Below are positions 23,861 to 36,340 of a DNA stretch of 64,000 bases, piece by piece. Each line of letters begins with the position of its first letter. The first letter of the stretch is position 1. This stretch comes from Antedon mediterranea (lineage: Eukaryota; Echinodermata; Crinoidea; Comatulida; Antedonidae): positions 20,828,501 through 20,892,500 of the forward strand of contig NC_092672.1 of NCBI RefSeq assembly GCF_964355755.1, read 5' to 3'. The translations under genes and the position numbers were made by a program. The notes below the pieces were generated by a model. That model ran no database searches and was not told the origin of the DNA. It saw only the letters and a program-made list of their open reading frames with translations.

Positions 23861-24739
23861 TACAGTAATATGTTTATTAGAATATAATAGAAATAATAAG
23901 GTATAATTTCGTTCTCTGTGTGGCAGATATTACATTTTTGCAGCAAAATCCATCACACTAAAAAAAAATTACCACAATGTTTACGTCTGATGATATTCAC
24001 CAATGATTGACACCACTCAAAGAAGTGAAGTTTGCTAACCTGAATGCTGGGATCTATAACTGTGATTATTGTTTTAAACTTGTCAACTACTCCCATCAAA
24101 TCTATAACAATTTTTTCTTTGAGGATCTTGTCATCTGGGTAGAACAGAATTTCGCCGATGTCATGCAAGTACTCAAGAAACAGTTTTCTGTCAGTTATCT
24201 TACAACGAGCAAGTAAATCATTAATCTAAAAGTTAAATAAATATCATAATGAAAAATGTAATGAAAAAAAAAATGCTGATTAATTACAAACTGGTTTTCT
24301 GTTGATGTTATCATTCATTTCGTTGTTGAAAGGTTGTTTATTGTTTATATAGGACATAATACTTTATCATGCAAGGGTAGATTTGAATTCTGAAATTTTC
24401 CCAACCAACAGTAAACTCAAGGTTCACCACTTACTTCAATAATTATTAGAGGACAAAAAATGTTCCTTTTGTTTTGGTACTTGGTACTCTACTAAAATTG
24501 CACCGTTCCTGTTTGAAGATTCACTTCAAACACTCATTTGTTGAAGATTCACCATAAACAGTCAATTAACACAGACAGAGAAGCAGGGATTACTGTTATA
24601 TTACTATCAATAACAAACTTGTATCCCACACAATTTCAAATGTAATAAAAACAAGTTTGCTTTTTTTTCACTATAATTAACACCATTCAATGCAAAAACA
24701 GGGTTTATTGCTTTAAATGTAATGGATGTTATGTTAAAC

Positions 24740-27700
24740 ATATATCAGGCATCTGCTATTAACAACACTATCATGGAAGTGGAAATAACAACAATCATAT
24801 ATCAGGCATCTGCTATTAACAACACTATAATGGAAGTGAAAATAACAACAATCATATATCAGGCATCTGCTATTAACAACACTATCATGGAAGTGGAAAT
24901 AACAACAATCATATATCAGGTATCTGCTATTAACAACACTATCATGGAAGTGGAATTAACAACAATCATATATCAGGTATCTGCTATTAACAACACTATC
25001 ATGGAAGTGGAAATAACAATAATCATATATCAGGCATCTGCTATTAACAACACTATCATGGAAGTGGAAATAACAACAATCATATATCAGGCATCTGCTA
25101 TTAACAACACTATCATGGAAGTGAAAATAACAACAATCATATATCAGGCATCTGCTATTAACAACACTATCATGGAAGTGGAAATAACAACAATCATATA
25201 TCAGGTATCTGCTATTAACAACACTATCATGGAAGTGGAATTAACAACAATCATATATCAGGTATCTGCTATTAACAACACTATCATGGAAGTGGAAATA
25301 ACAACAATCATATATCAGGCATCTGCTATTAACAACACTATCATGGAAGTGGAATTAACAACAATCATATATCAGGCATCTGCTATTAACAACACTATCA
25401 TGGAAGTGAAAATAACAACAATCATATATCAGGCATCTGCTATTAACAACACTATCATGGAAGTGGAATTAACAACAATCATATATCAGGCATCTGCTAT
25501 TAACAACACTATCATGGAAGTGGAAATAACAACAATCATATATCAGGCATCTGCTATTAACAACACTATCATGGAAGTGGAAATAACAACAATCATATAT
25601 CAGGCATCTGCTATTAAAAACACTATCATGGAAGTGAAAATAACAACAATCATATATCAGGCATCTGCTATTAACAACACTATCATGGAAGTGGAAATAA
25701 CAACAATCATATATCAGGTATCTGCTATTAACAACACTATCATGGAAGTGGAATTAACAACAATCATATATCAGGTATCTGCTATTAACAACACTATCAT
25801 GGAAGTGGAAATAACAACAATCATATATCAGGCATCTGCTATTAAAAACACTATCATGGAAGTGGAATTAACAACAATCATATATCAGGCATCTGCTATT
25901 AACAACACTATCATGGAAGTGAAAATAACAACAATCATATATCAGGCATCTGCTATTAACAACACTATCATGGAAGTGGAATTAACAACAATCATATATC
26001 AGGCATCTGCTATTAACAACACTATCATGGAAGTGGAAATAACAACAATCATATATCAGGCATCTGCTATTAACAACACTATCATGGAAGTGGAAATAAC
26101 AACAATCATATATCAGGCATCTGCTATTAACAACACTATCATGAAAGTGGAATTAACAACAATCATATATCAGGCATCTGCTATTAACAACACTATCATG
26201 AAAGTGGAAATAACAACAATCATATATCAGGCATCTGCTATTAACAACACTATCATGGAAGTGGAAATAACAACAATCATATATCAGGCATCTGCTATTA
26301 ACAACACTATCATGGAAGTAGAATTAACAACAATCATATATCAGGCATCTGCTATTAACAACACTATCATGAAAGTGGAAATAACAACAATCATATATCA
26401 GGCATCTGCTATTAACAACACTATCATGGAAGTAGAATTAACAACAATCATATATCAGGCATCTGCTATTAACAACACTATCATGGAAGTGGAATTAACA
26501 ACAATCATATATCAGGCATCTGCTAATATTATTAACAACACTATCATGGAAGTGGAATTAACAACAATCATATATCAGGCATCTGCTATTAACAACACTA
26601 TCATGGAAGTGGAATTAACAACAATCATATATCAGGCATCTGCTATTAACAACACTATCATGGAAGTGGAATTAACAACAATCATATATCAGGCATCTGC
26701 TATTAACAACACTATCATGGAAGTGAAAATAACAACAATCATATATCATTATCAGGCATCTGCTATTAACAACACTATCATGGAAGTGGAAATAACAACA
26801 ATCATATATCAGGCATCTGCTATTAACAACACTATCATGAAAGTGGAAATAACAACAATCATACAGTATATCAGGCATCTGCTATTAACAACACTATCAT
26901 GGAAGTGGAAATAACAACAATCATATATCAGGCATCTGCTATTAACAACACTATCATGGAAGTAGAATTAACAACAATCATATATCAGGCATCTGCTATT
27001 AACAACACTATCATGGAAGTGGAATTAACAACAATCATATATCAGGCATCTGCTATTATTATTAACAACACTATCATGGAAGTGGAATTAACAACAATCA
27101 TATATCAGGCATCTGCTATTAACAACACTATCATGGAAGTGGAAATAACAACAATCATATATCAGGCATCTGCTATTAACAACACTATCATGGAAGTGGA
27201 ATTAACAACAATCATATATCAGGTATCTGCTATTAACAACACTATCATGGAAGTGGAATTAACAACAATCATATATCAGGCATCTGCTATTAACAACACT
27301 ATCATGGAAGTGGAATTAACAACAATCATATATCAGGCATCTGCTATTAACAACACTATCATGGAAGTGAAAATAACAACAATCATATATCATTATCAGG
27401 CATCTGCTATTAACAACACTATCATGGAAGTGGAAATAACAACAATCATATATCAGGCATCTGCTATTAACAACACTATCATGGAAGTGGAATTAACAAC
27501 AATCATATATCAGGCATCTGCTATTAACAACACTATCATAGAAGTGGAAATAACAACAATCATATATCAGGCATCTGCTATTAACAACACTATCATGGAA
27601 GTGGAATTAACAACAATCATATATCAGGCATCTGCTATTATTATTAACAACACTATCATGGAAGTGGAATTAACAACAATCATATATCAGGCATCTGCTA

Positions 27701-27816
27701 TTAACAACACTATCATGGAAGTGGAATTAACAACAATCATATATCAGGCATCTGCTATTAACAACACTATCATGGAAGTGGAAATAACAACAATCATATA
27801 TCAGGCATCTGCTATT
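24740..27816. repeat. 57-bp satellite, about 54 copies (copy A)
   Basis: The unit runs ATATATCAGGCATCTGC... through CTATCATGGAAGTGG...AACAACAATC. Because 57 is divisible by three and the unit lacks a stop in one frame, it creates spurious open frames of 730 and 327 codons repeating IYQASAINNTIMEVEITTI. Variants such as GAATTA/GAAATA and CAGGTA/CAGGCA are interspersed. Some units carry +6 insertions. One carries a +5 CAGTA insertion at 26862-26868, which ends the first open frame. Confidence 0.95.
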
Positions 27817-28245
27817 TGCACAGTTTGTGTTAAGGTAAAGAATAACATGAAGGAAACATTTTATTTATGTACAATTACATAAACATTTGAAATTTGTAAA
27901 ATCTACTTACAGTAGTTGGATCACGAACTTTAGCTGGGGCATTAAGACCTTCATTCATGTTGAATACCACACATACAACAGCATAAGATACCATGAATAT
28001 CTAGTAAACATAATCATAATAGTCAATATTACAAACTGTTTATACACATGTGTCAGTATACTGGCACAACTGATTATAATTTGATACTTTTGTTTTCCTC
28101 ACAAACTGCATGTTAACCTTGGAAACATTTACAATCTTAATCATTGGTTTAATAAATAATGAATGTTTAATATTACATTCTTTCTTTTCTATCCCTCTCT
28201 GCTAATAATACATTATATTACATCAATTAATACTATTTTACTTAA

Positions 28246-28310
28246 AGTCTCCCAAAACTGGACACCATTCGGCTGGCATAATATGTCTTGGTTTACAGAA
28301 ATTCTGATAT
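28246..28310. repeat. possible end of a CAGT-type Tc1/pogo-like MITE
   Basis: AGTCTCCCAAAACTGGACAC resembles the string CAGTCAACTCTCCAAAACAG that follows TA at 44261. It is also present in copy B near 56390. The opposite end was not identified. Confidence 0.25.
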
Positions 28311-30326
28311 TCCAAATGTATTTTTAAAGGTAAAAAAGAATTTGGAACTTTTGACCTCAATTCTGGGTTTGGTTTCTGGTAATTAGGGACTAGAGACCGA
28401 GTTGACTTTATTAAATTAAATGAAGAATAAAATAATTTATAATATTGTAATAATAATAATAATTGTATTTTATATCTGATACTGACATATTGTACTATAT
28501 TAGATCCACATTTTTGTAATACCTTGGAGGAAGATTATAGGTTCTTAACTTCAAATCAAGTGAGCAAGCTTTTTGATTTCAGTGCTCATATTGTAACAAG
28601 GCCAAAAGACAAAGTATACACTGAAACTAACAGAAGCTCAGAAGAAGGCATGTATATTGAATATTGACGGCAAAACTAATCTCTATTAATAAAATTAAAT
28701 ACACCAATAAAATTTACCCGTTGTATCACATGGTAAATTGGTTGACCACCAAAGTCCCAGATATGCATAAAAAACTTGTTGCTATCCACTTTAGAGTCAC
28801 CACCTTCTCTTGCAGAGCGAAGTTTGCTTACAAATTTGTTCCTGAACCCTTTAGGAATTTCTGGTTTTTCTTCATACACTGGTTCTGTTGTGATAAAATA
28901 TATAACACATACAACAACTTGCATTAGGTCTCAATTGTGATTACCAACTATAACTTTTTTATTTAAAGAAAAAGTATTTCTAATGCAATATTTAAGTATT
29001 CTAAACCTTATCCTTTCCAATCAATGGTTTAGTGATGAGTTTATTTAACCACATTGTACTGCAAGTTGAATAGATTACACAGCAGTGTCATACAATATAC
29101 AAATATTAGTATTAACTGTCAAAGTAACTTGCAAGATAATATATGTTCATTAGCAGACACTGATGATTATCATTAAATTTCCACTCCTTTAATCATTTCA
29201 ATATTTAGCACTTTAGTCTTTATTTCTGATATCATTAAAATGTATGAACAGCACAATCAAACACATTTCAAAATAAATATTTACCCTCTTTTTGTGGACT
29301 TGGCATTGGATTTGAACTTGTTGATGTTTCAGCAAATTTGGCTTCCTGTTTTGATGTTGATGCTCCTGTGGGGTTTTTCTCTTCCTCATGTCTACTTTCT
29401 GAAAAATGTGATGATATAATTAAAGATGATGCTATCTTGTTATAAATAGCATAATGTATTAGTATTCATCATTATGCTTTATAATCAAATTAACTTGGCA
29501 AGAACAAAGGTTAGTGTAATGAATCATTTTTTGTCGATTCCAACCTGATCCAATTTGCCATCATCATTATAATATGTGTACCTTTTGTATTCTCTATTTG
29601 AATTCAAATGTCACAGCAGTAATCACAGCAAAATGCTGTATAAAGTCTTTTATCAAAACTTTTATATTAAATTTATTTAAAAAAATCTCTTTTGTACCAA
29701 TTTTATATTGATTGGTATTTTGTGCCTTTTATGTTTATACTTTTTAATTTATTTTACAGCAGATTACAATAACAATAAAGAAATTTTAAGTAAATTTGAA
29801 TTAACTTTCATTAAAATCTTTTACCAGATTTTGTTTCCTGCTTTGATGGTCCTGCTCTTGGTGTGTATCCTTTTGTATGGCGTGGACTTTTCAACATTTG
29901 TTTAACTGTGACATCAGTGACAGCATCCTGATACATGTCTAAAGCTTTTAAATTAAAAAATGTTAATAAAATCCTGTATATATTATTTTATTTCTTACAC
30001 TGTTACGTTGGTTTTTAAAAGCATAGAAACTTTGAAACCATTTTTATGAAGTTGTTGCAATAATTTAAAAACTAATTTATCCTCAAATTGAATTTAAATA
30101 ACTTGTATGTTTATATGGTAGTGGTTTTCTCCGTGCATTTATGAAATATCAAAGTCATTTGTGTGCAAGAACTAGTCGCAAATTGTCACCCAAATATTAA
30201 ACCTAGAGTGTCTATTCAATTGATTTACAATGACATGAGAACAACAATTATTTGGTAAAAAAATAAAACATAATAAAACAAGTTGTGACATGACAGTGCA
30301 TGAGTATGGGTGAATTTTAAATTTGG

Positions 30327-30520
30327 AGTAGAGTTGTGGCTTGGTGGTTATGATGCTTGGCTACCAATTGAAGGGTGCTGGGTTGAAGTCATGTCATATT
30401 CCAGGATTTTTTCTAATGACAATTTAATACAACTCCACTCCCAAAGACTTGTAATAAGACTTTGTTTATGTAGAGCATCTTGTGTATGTTTGTATTGTGA
30501 ACATGATTGCTACCTTTAAG
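30327..30520 (+). mobile_element. tRNA-derived SINE
   Basis: A head like GTTGTGGCTTGGTGGTTATG with a decayed box B (GGGTTGAAGTC) is followed by a body ending GTAGAGCATCTTGTGTATG. Copies of the same family are at 38094-38340, 58463-58660 and, inverted, at 31056-31205. Confidence 0.65.
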
Positions 30521-30651
30521 AAGAATAGTGAATTAATTCGCTATGGTTATCTTTGGCAATTTGCCTAAATAATTATAAAAAATAAATTAAAAAATATAAA
30601 TAATTCATCTATTTTGGTTGCAGCATGTATCTGAATAAAGTGAATACTTAC

Positions 30652-30755
30652 AAATATCCTGCGTTGTTTCTTTCAACATTTCTTTGTTACTGGCATCTGG
30701 TGTACACACCGTTGTTTTAACCATTGCATCTGTTATTATATGCAATGGATTAAAC
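30652..30755 (-). CDS. 5' exon of ROCO copy A, unique to A
   Basis: 104 nt with acceptor CTGACAG-type before 30755 and donor GTAAGT at the low end. It encodes FNPLHIITDAMVKTTVCTPD then ASNKEMLKETTQDI. Its last base completes a Tyr codon with the next exon (29825-29938), whose product also has a TDVTVKQML motif, so the two exons look like an internal duplication. The region is low-complexity and probably disordered. It is listed separately because it lies outside the A/B duplication. Confidence 0.6.
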
Positions 30756-31055
30756 CTGACAAAATGACATTATATAATTATAAAAGAATGTTTGCATTAA
30801 TAATAAAACAGAAAATAATTTGATGGTATACTGCAATTACATTGTTTTTACGTTGCATTAAAATCTTATTTTAAACCCTCAACATACCCAGAATACTAAA
30901 GGGCCAAATACTTCAACAACCAAACAACAATTTTAATAGTAAATTTTAATCAGATGACATGATCAATAAGCTGACAAATGATGATGATGTACACATTGTG
31001 ACTTACTTTTTTATGTTGTTTTTCTTGATTTACAGTTTTTAATATTTTTTTAAAA

Positions 31056-31205
31056 CCATATTTAATGAGGGTGATCCATCCAGCAATTGCTGATCATTAG
31101 GGACCCTCAGAGCTAGGTTCACAAGACAAACAAATACACAAGATGCTCTACATAAACAAAGTCTTATTACAAGTCTTTGGGAGTGGAGGAGTTGTAATTG
31201 TGTCC
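31056..31205 (-). mobile_element. SINE fragment, inverted
   Basis: This is the 3' part of the SINE family seen at 30327 and 38094, on the opposite strand. It shares CTCCCAAAGACTTGTAATAA and GTAGAGCATCTTGTGTAT. Confidence 0.6.
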
Positions 31206-31539
31206 TTAGAAAAATAGGAATGTGAGTGTGTGTGTGTACCTGGTATGCTTTGCCATTCTGCCTGTGATGTTGATTTGATTTAATAGCTAATTTGGACAGA
31301 GAGTAAAGTATTACAATTAGCTTTCTTAACAAGAGCTAACTATTCTGTGCCACCATTCATTAACGCTGTGAATTTAATCAATTTTGATACAAAGATATTT
31401 AATGAACACTAACCAATGAATTTACTTCCTTTATTTATAATATAAATATTATATGGTTTAACCCCAGGCCTAAAACCATCTTGAAACCTTTAACCTTTTT
31501 CCGTAATTCCAGTATGAAAACTGCTATTATGATGATCCT

Positions 31540-31900
31540 AGTAGGCTATGCCTAAACAGTATCTAGCTAGCTATAAGCCTAACTTGTACTAGCCTAGGCC
31601 TGGTCCAGCCTTACCTGTTCCTCCTCCTATCTATTACTCTAGCACCCTTTTTGTCTAGTATAGCCTTAGGCCTACATCAACTTACATAAGTAGGCCTATA
31701 GACAGACACTATGCCTAGTTAGTAGTATTTAGTATTTAGGCCTAGGCCTAGAGAAAGTAGTTAGTACTAGTATAGCCTTAGGCCTACATCACCCTACATA
31801 AGTAGGCCTACAGACACTTAGGCCTAGCTAGGCCTAGCTAGTACGTAGTATTTAGCCTAGGCCTAGGCTAGGCCTAACAGGCCTAATTATAGTTTAGTAG
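31540..31900. repeat. AGGCCTA-rich low-complexity cluster
   Basis: Dense overlapping copies of TAGGCCTAGG and related palindromic AGGCCT strings lie between stretches such as CTAGCTAGTA. Isolated AGGCCTA strings occur across the window. Confidence 0.8.
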
Positions 31901-33235
31901 CTGAGTGTACCCACCCTTACATTTATTTCGCCATTTTTTTCTAACATTCACTGTTCTATAAATTATTAATTACCATAAAATATTACCGATAACAAACGTA
32001 ACAACATGTTCACCCCATATAAATACATGTATCATTTTGAGAACTTTTTTTGATGAGCCATCATGCCATCACACACGTGTGCTGCTGCTGAATAAGGGTG
32101 GGCGACTCTACATTCTATGACCTGGATCTTGAGAAGTACGTACCTGGGAAATGACAGCAAAGACTTATGTATTAATCAATCCAATTTTTAACATTGTTTT
32201 ATTGTAGCCCTACATTTTAATCTTTTTATTAATGCCTCTTGCCATTTTTATGCCATTATTATGTTTTGTTGTCGTTTTGAGGGCCCCATAAACAATATTA
32301 CAACAATTAAAAAAAAACCTTAACAACTAATATATTTTTATATTATTTTTTACACAGACTACCTATTTTTATTGAAAAATTGTGTGTATTTTTACCCAAA
32401 TTGCATGCTTAGAAAAATAAGTTGTATGCCTATTTTACTTCTGATAGGCCTGTTATCGATTTATAGAAAATAGTGCATACGTTAGTTGTGGGGGTGAACA
32501 CATTCCTTTCGTTGTTTTAACCAATTAAAATTAAATATTAAATGACAATTAAATTAAATTAAATGACAAGCGAAGGTTTGGATAATCAATCGCTTAATGC
32601 TCATACAATCATAATACACTTTATTATTATTTACTTTATTTATTATTACTAAATTGATTAAACCTAGGAAATTTCGTTTAAAGATGTATTGTCCCCCCTG
32701 AAAAATAATTTTTAACTTTAACTTTTTCAATATGCCATTTAATGTCACATGATAGTTATCCACTTTTGGATAAATTGGATCTAAAAAAATGTATTTAAGC
32801 AAAAATGGTCAAATTGGCTGCCAGCCAATGGATTTTTGGTTGAATTTAACCATTTATTATGTTATTAATTTTATAAGTGAAAACATTTTTTTTTTCTACG
32901 GAATTGATTAACTTTATTAAAACTACAAAATAACCTATTCAAAATCTGATTTAATTAATCTTCATTTTTCATGTTTTTGTGAGACAACTACTAGCAACAT
33001 CTTTTAGCAAGACAAACATTACCAATGATTTTAGTTAAAGTAGGCCTACTAGTATAACAGAACAGACATAAAGGTTGCATTTGTTTCCTAAAATAGCATT
33101 TACACAATCATAGGCCATCTTTACAGGCCTACTGTAAACTCACTATCACTTCTAAATACACTTTGCTAACAAATAGTATATCAACACTTAAATAAACGGA
33201 GAGTGTTTGAATGTCTGATAACTGTTATCACTTAC

Positions 33236-33280
33236 GTTCCAAAATATTGGTGGCGTACTTGCCGCTTTGTTGTGTGCCAT
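33236..33280 (-). CDS. candidate first coding exon near ROCO copy A
   Basis: An ATG at 33280 in good context (GTCATGG) opens 15 codons (MAHNKAASTPPIFWN) ending at a GTAAGTG donor. It lies upstream of the ROCO copy A exons on the same strand. Its donor phase (0) does not fit the next known exon (30652-30755 needs two bases from upstream), so at least one exon would lie between. A spurious ATG is possible. Confidence 0.3.
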
Positions 33281-33682
33281 GACAAGTTCAGTTTTGAAAT
33301 TAAGGGCTTAAATAATGAGGCAGACCTGTTAAGTGAAGTTGTTTATTAATATATTTGTAAGTTGCTTTTCTTGTTGACATGAATGTTTTTCAATTGTAGT
33401 TGCTGGTTATGATATTTTTGGACTAAAAAATGTGATTTATGAACTGGTATGTGAAATCTATATCTATATGTACTAAAATATAAAACGATCAGTGACTGTT
33501 GTTGAGGTTATGCGTCATGTGAATGACTTCATAGTGTAGGCCACAATCTTATTGGCCCGTATTCATGACATCTTTTGCCGATTTTAATACTGGTTTAGTC
33601 CAGGACTAAAGATTGTCCAGACTAAATCCAGAGATAGTCCAGTCATTAATACGGACCTTACGGGTCTTAGAGTAGACGTAGC

Positions 33683-34612
33683 AAATATTAGAATTATTAT
33701 ATCAAATCAAATAAACATTTATTACTTCTAATCAAAGTAAAAGTTTAGTTGTCTGCGTCTTTTTATGTGCGTACGTTAAATTATATCAAATAATAATATG
33801 TCAAATATATTTTATTTTTATTTTGTCCAATATAGGCCTACAAATTAAATAATCATCAATTGGTCATTACAAAATATAAAAATATATAATCTGGTTATTA
33901 AAAATTGTATTATATAAAAATGTTTAGAAATATACTATTTAAAAAATGTGTTCCGGTGTTCTCTGAATAAATAAATTATCAAGAAACAATGGACTGTGGA
34001 ACAAACGACACAGCGTTAGGCTCGTTATCTAACGCCACGAACGTGGCGTAGTAAATGCCTTCACACGCAAGGCGTAGGCTACGCAATGCCTACGCCATGG
34101 CTTACGCCCATACGTGTAAACAGGCTCTAACCTACGGTAATCCGTAGCGAGTCAAGGGCCGACATTCCAATGTTGTATGGCCTACATTTATGACAAATGT
34201 GCTTACGGTATTATGAATGATTACTATAGCCTAAAATCTCATTTTGTCTGTGATTATAATTAACAAAAATTAGAATTATTATATATCAAATCCAATATTT
34301 AATTCTTCTAATCAAAGAAAAAGTTTACCCATCAGTTGTCTGCGTCTTTGTATGTGCGTGTGTCAAATTATATACAGTACAAATAATTTAAATAATATTG
34401 TAAATCATATTTCTTTTTATATATTTTTTCCAATATACATAACAAATACATTATTTTCATTAATACCAAATATATAGAAACAATATAAAACCTGGTTAAA
34501 CATTGTATTATTTAAAATTGTTTCAAAATATACTATAAGAAATAATGAAGTGATCCGGGAGTGCTCTCCATGAATAATAATATAGCAACAATGAACTGTG
34601 TATAACAAACGA
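33683..34612. repeat. diverged direct repeats of about 330 bp
   Basis: Segments 33683-34010 and 34268-34612 share ATTAGAATTATTATAT, CTTCTAATCAAAG, GTTGTCTGCGTCTTT and ACAATG(G)ACTGTG in the same order. Between them is palindromic DNA (GGCGTAGGCTACGC...GCCTACGCC, about 34070-34095) that looks like a MITE. They could be old LTRs or a simple duplication. Confidence 0.5.
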
Positions 34613-34655
34613 CTTATTAAAGATGTAACGTGTACGGATTATGGATGGAATAACG

Positions 34656-35096
34656 CTATCTTCTTTGTGAAGCATAATGATACATTTTGCAGAGAACACA
34701 TGCATCCTGACAGCCTTCAACGACTCGGTTTGGTAGCATTCTCCAAGCAAATATTTGCATGCCGTTTACGTGAGCGATTATCTTTTGCCGTTTCATGGTC
34801 AATTTTATAGATGAACGTTCGGCTACATACTGTACAAACAACATCGGTTGACAGATTTCGCTGCCGTAAATCACTCCCTGGCACGATAACAGGTGTTTAG
34901 CAAAAGCGTTGACTTAATTCAAATTTCTTGGTGTATCCATCATTTCACCTGTTTGTAAAGTGCTCTTCAAAGTCGTCTGTAAAGTTACAACGTACATGGT
35001 GACGTCCTTGAAGGCAAATACCAGTCTACCATCACTCTCGGCAAACATGAAAATCCTTTAGGCTTCATGAATCGAAACTGGTACTTGGATACTCAT
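34656..35096 (-). pseudogene. orphan single-exon ORF relic 1
   Basis: A minus-strand frame starting with ATG at 35096 stays open for most of about 145 codons, with two stops. It reads coding-like throughout (FAESDGRLVFAFKDVTMYVV, SCQGVIYGSEICQPML, ACVLCKMYHYAS). It has no introns. GC content is higher than the flanks. I do not recognise the family. With the neighbouring relics it may derive from an integrated DNA virus or a large DNA transposon; this is a guess from style, not from a homologue. Confidence 0.4.
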
Positions 35097-35341
35097 TACA
35101 CGATCTTAATCGTCGGGACGAAACTCTTGAATCTGTTCCAACTCTTTACCATCCCACATTGCTTAGTACATTGAAAAAGACTCTGTTCTGTCGAATACTA
35201 TCGACATTCATCTTCTGTCATTATGATGATTTTGAAAGCCATTAATGAAACAAAAATTATAAAAAACTATTATTAGGTATATGTTTATTATATATGTGAG
35301 GAAAGCACGCAAGCTATGTTTCAACAATGCTGAAGTACAAA

Positions 35342-36154
35342 TTATAACAAAAAACGGAAAACGAACGCTGGCTCCTCCTCAAGTCGGTTATGTTCCTCAT
35401 CCCAGCATATAAAGGGATTTTCACGTTCTATCGAATGTCAAAGTCGGCCGAATAACAAGAAAAGAATGGCTGTCTTTAGACAGAACCTTTCAGAAATGCG
35501 TATGTCGTTCAGAATGTCCGATGGACTGAATGTAGCATATTCTTGTATGAGCTCCGGTGTCACGTGGGGATGTAATTTCTTCATGGTAGATTTATATTCC
35601 TTTTGCATAGCCATCTGTGCATGGAGGTATACCTCCATGATCTGTGTGGCTGCTATAAAAGACCTTGGATGACACAAGAGTCCCTGTGGCACATTAATGT
35701 TCTCTATGACATCGAACAGAGTGTTTGGTAGGAAACTGTCTTTTCTATTCATTTCACGTTTAATACCACCCAGTACGTTATGATACATGTTTAAGACGTC
35801 GATGTTTGCGTTTTCTATAAATTCGCCAAAATCAACCTTAAAGTCTACGCTCTTGATGCACTGCCAAGTGCTCCTTTTCAGTTTCAATATCGGTTTTCTC
35901 AACAAATCTTCTGGCTGTGCTATAGTTTGATGCATGAAACTCAATACTTTTCGAAATCCGTAAATCTGCTCTGGGAACAACGTGCCATTGATTTGATTAT
36001 CGTATACAGATGTATACGATAAATATTCGTAAAACGATGAGTGCCTGGATCTATGCAATTCATAGCCTCTGGTCAACACAACTCTTTTGCAAATCTCTTC
36101 AAAGTATTCTATGCTTTGAGTTTTCTGCTTTTCCTTTTCGGATCTTAGCAACAT
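35342..36154 (-). pseudogene. orphan single-exon ORF relic 2
   Basis: An ATG at 36154 opens 238 codons to TGA at 35438. The same frame then continues for about 30 coding-like codons (ERENPFICWDEEHNRLEEEP) to TAA at 35342-35344, so the TGA is probably a mutation in a longer ORF of about 270 codons. The product is mostly helical and soluble, with no signal peptide or obvious domain. Segments include SFLPNTLFDVIENINVPQGL and HVTPELIQEYATFSPSD. A MITE sits 28 bp upstream of the ATG and may have cut the original N-terminus. Family unknown. It is grouped with relic 1 and the ORFs to 39.2 kb as possible remains of a foreign element. Confidence 0.45.
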
Positions 36155-36181
36155 TATTCCTGTTTGGGATCAATGTTCTAA

Positions 36182-36340
36182 AGCCGATTTTCCACTAGGC
36201 GAATTTGTTCGCGCGAATCGAACGCGCCAGCTTGTACGCATGTGTATTCATGTTTACGTCTTCCAAATCCTTCTCTACGCATGCGTATTAGCTGACGCCT
36301 TCGATTCGCGCGAACAAATTCGCCTAGTGGAAAATCGGCT
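36182..36340. mobile_element. 159-bp MITE with TAA target duplication
   Basis: Terminal inverted repeats of about 42 perfect bases (AGCCGATTTTCCACTAGGCG...) extend imperfectly to about 51. They are flanked on both sides by TAA (36179-36181 and 36341-36343). TIR plus a 3-bp TWA duplication fits PIF/Harbinger-derived MITEs. The arms contain CGCGCGAA motifs. Confidence 0.85.

Larger units (their letters stand above)
23013..30534. repeat. paralogous segment, copy A
   Basis: This segment aligns almost base for base with 52318-58669 in the same orientation, exons and introns alike. Differences seen: six instead of nine copies of the 94-bp intron repeat, 54 instead of 11 copies of the 57-bp repeat, and absence of the roughly 1-kb stretch corresponding to 54340-55315. 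Homology ends on the right at AGTGAATT (30534), where copy B enters a LINE tail. Confidence 0.88.
23064..30755 (-). pseudogene. ROCO gene copy A, incomplete (5' and middle exons only)
   Basis: Minus-strand exons with AG/GT borders lie at 30652-30755, 29825-29938, 29285-29398, 28718-28884 (ROC, HIWDFGGQPIYH), 27911-28000, 24040-24225 (COR) and 23064-23216 (COR). Their phases join and no stop interrupts them. The two exons that in copy B lie at 55057-55215 and 54387-54635 are missing and the satellite is expanded in their place. Both are phase 0 and multiples of three, so splicing across the gap would keep frame but remove the ROC G4 region and the ROC-COR link. No counterparts of the later COR, linker and DED exons are found to the left. 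Exon 30652-30755 has no copy in B. The exon at 23064 is one codon shorter than its paralogue. I infer a broken duplicate, though a haplotype mis-assembly is possible. Confidence 0.75.

Noticed and set aside
24722-27882. Open frames of 730 and 327 codons on the plus strand
   Set aside because: Both are products of the 57-bp satellite (unit divisible by three, no stop). There is no unique domain, and the array sits in an intron of a minus-strand gene.
31590-31625. Micro-exon before a GTAAGG donor upstream of ROCO copy A
   Set aside because: A GAGGAGGAACAG string with plausible splice sites on the minus strand is too short to support without transcript data, and it lies in repeat-rich DNA.
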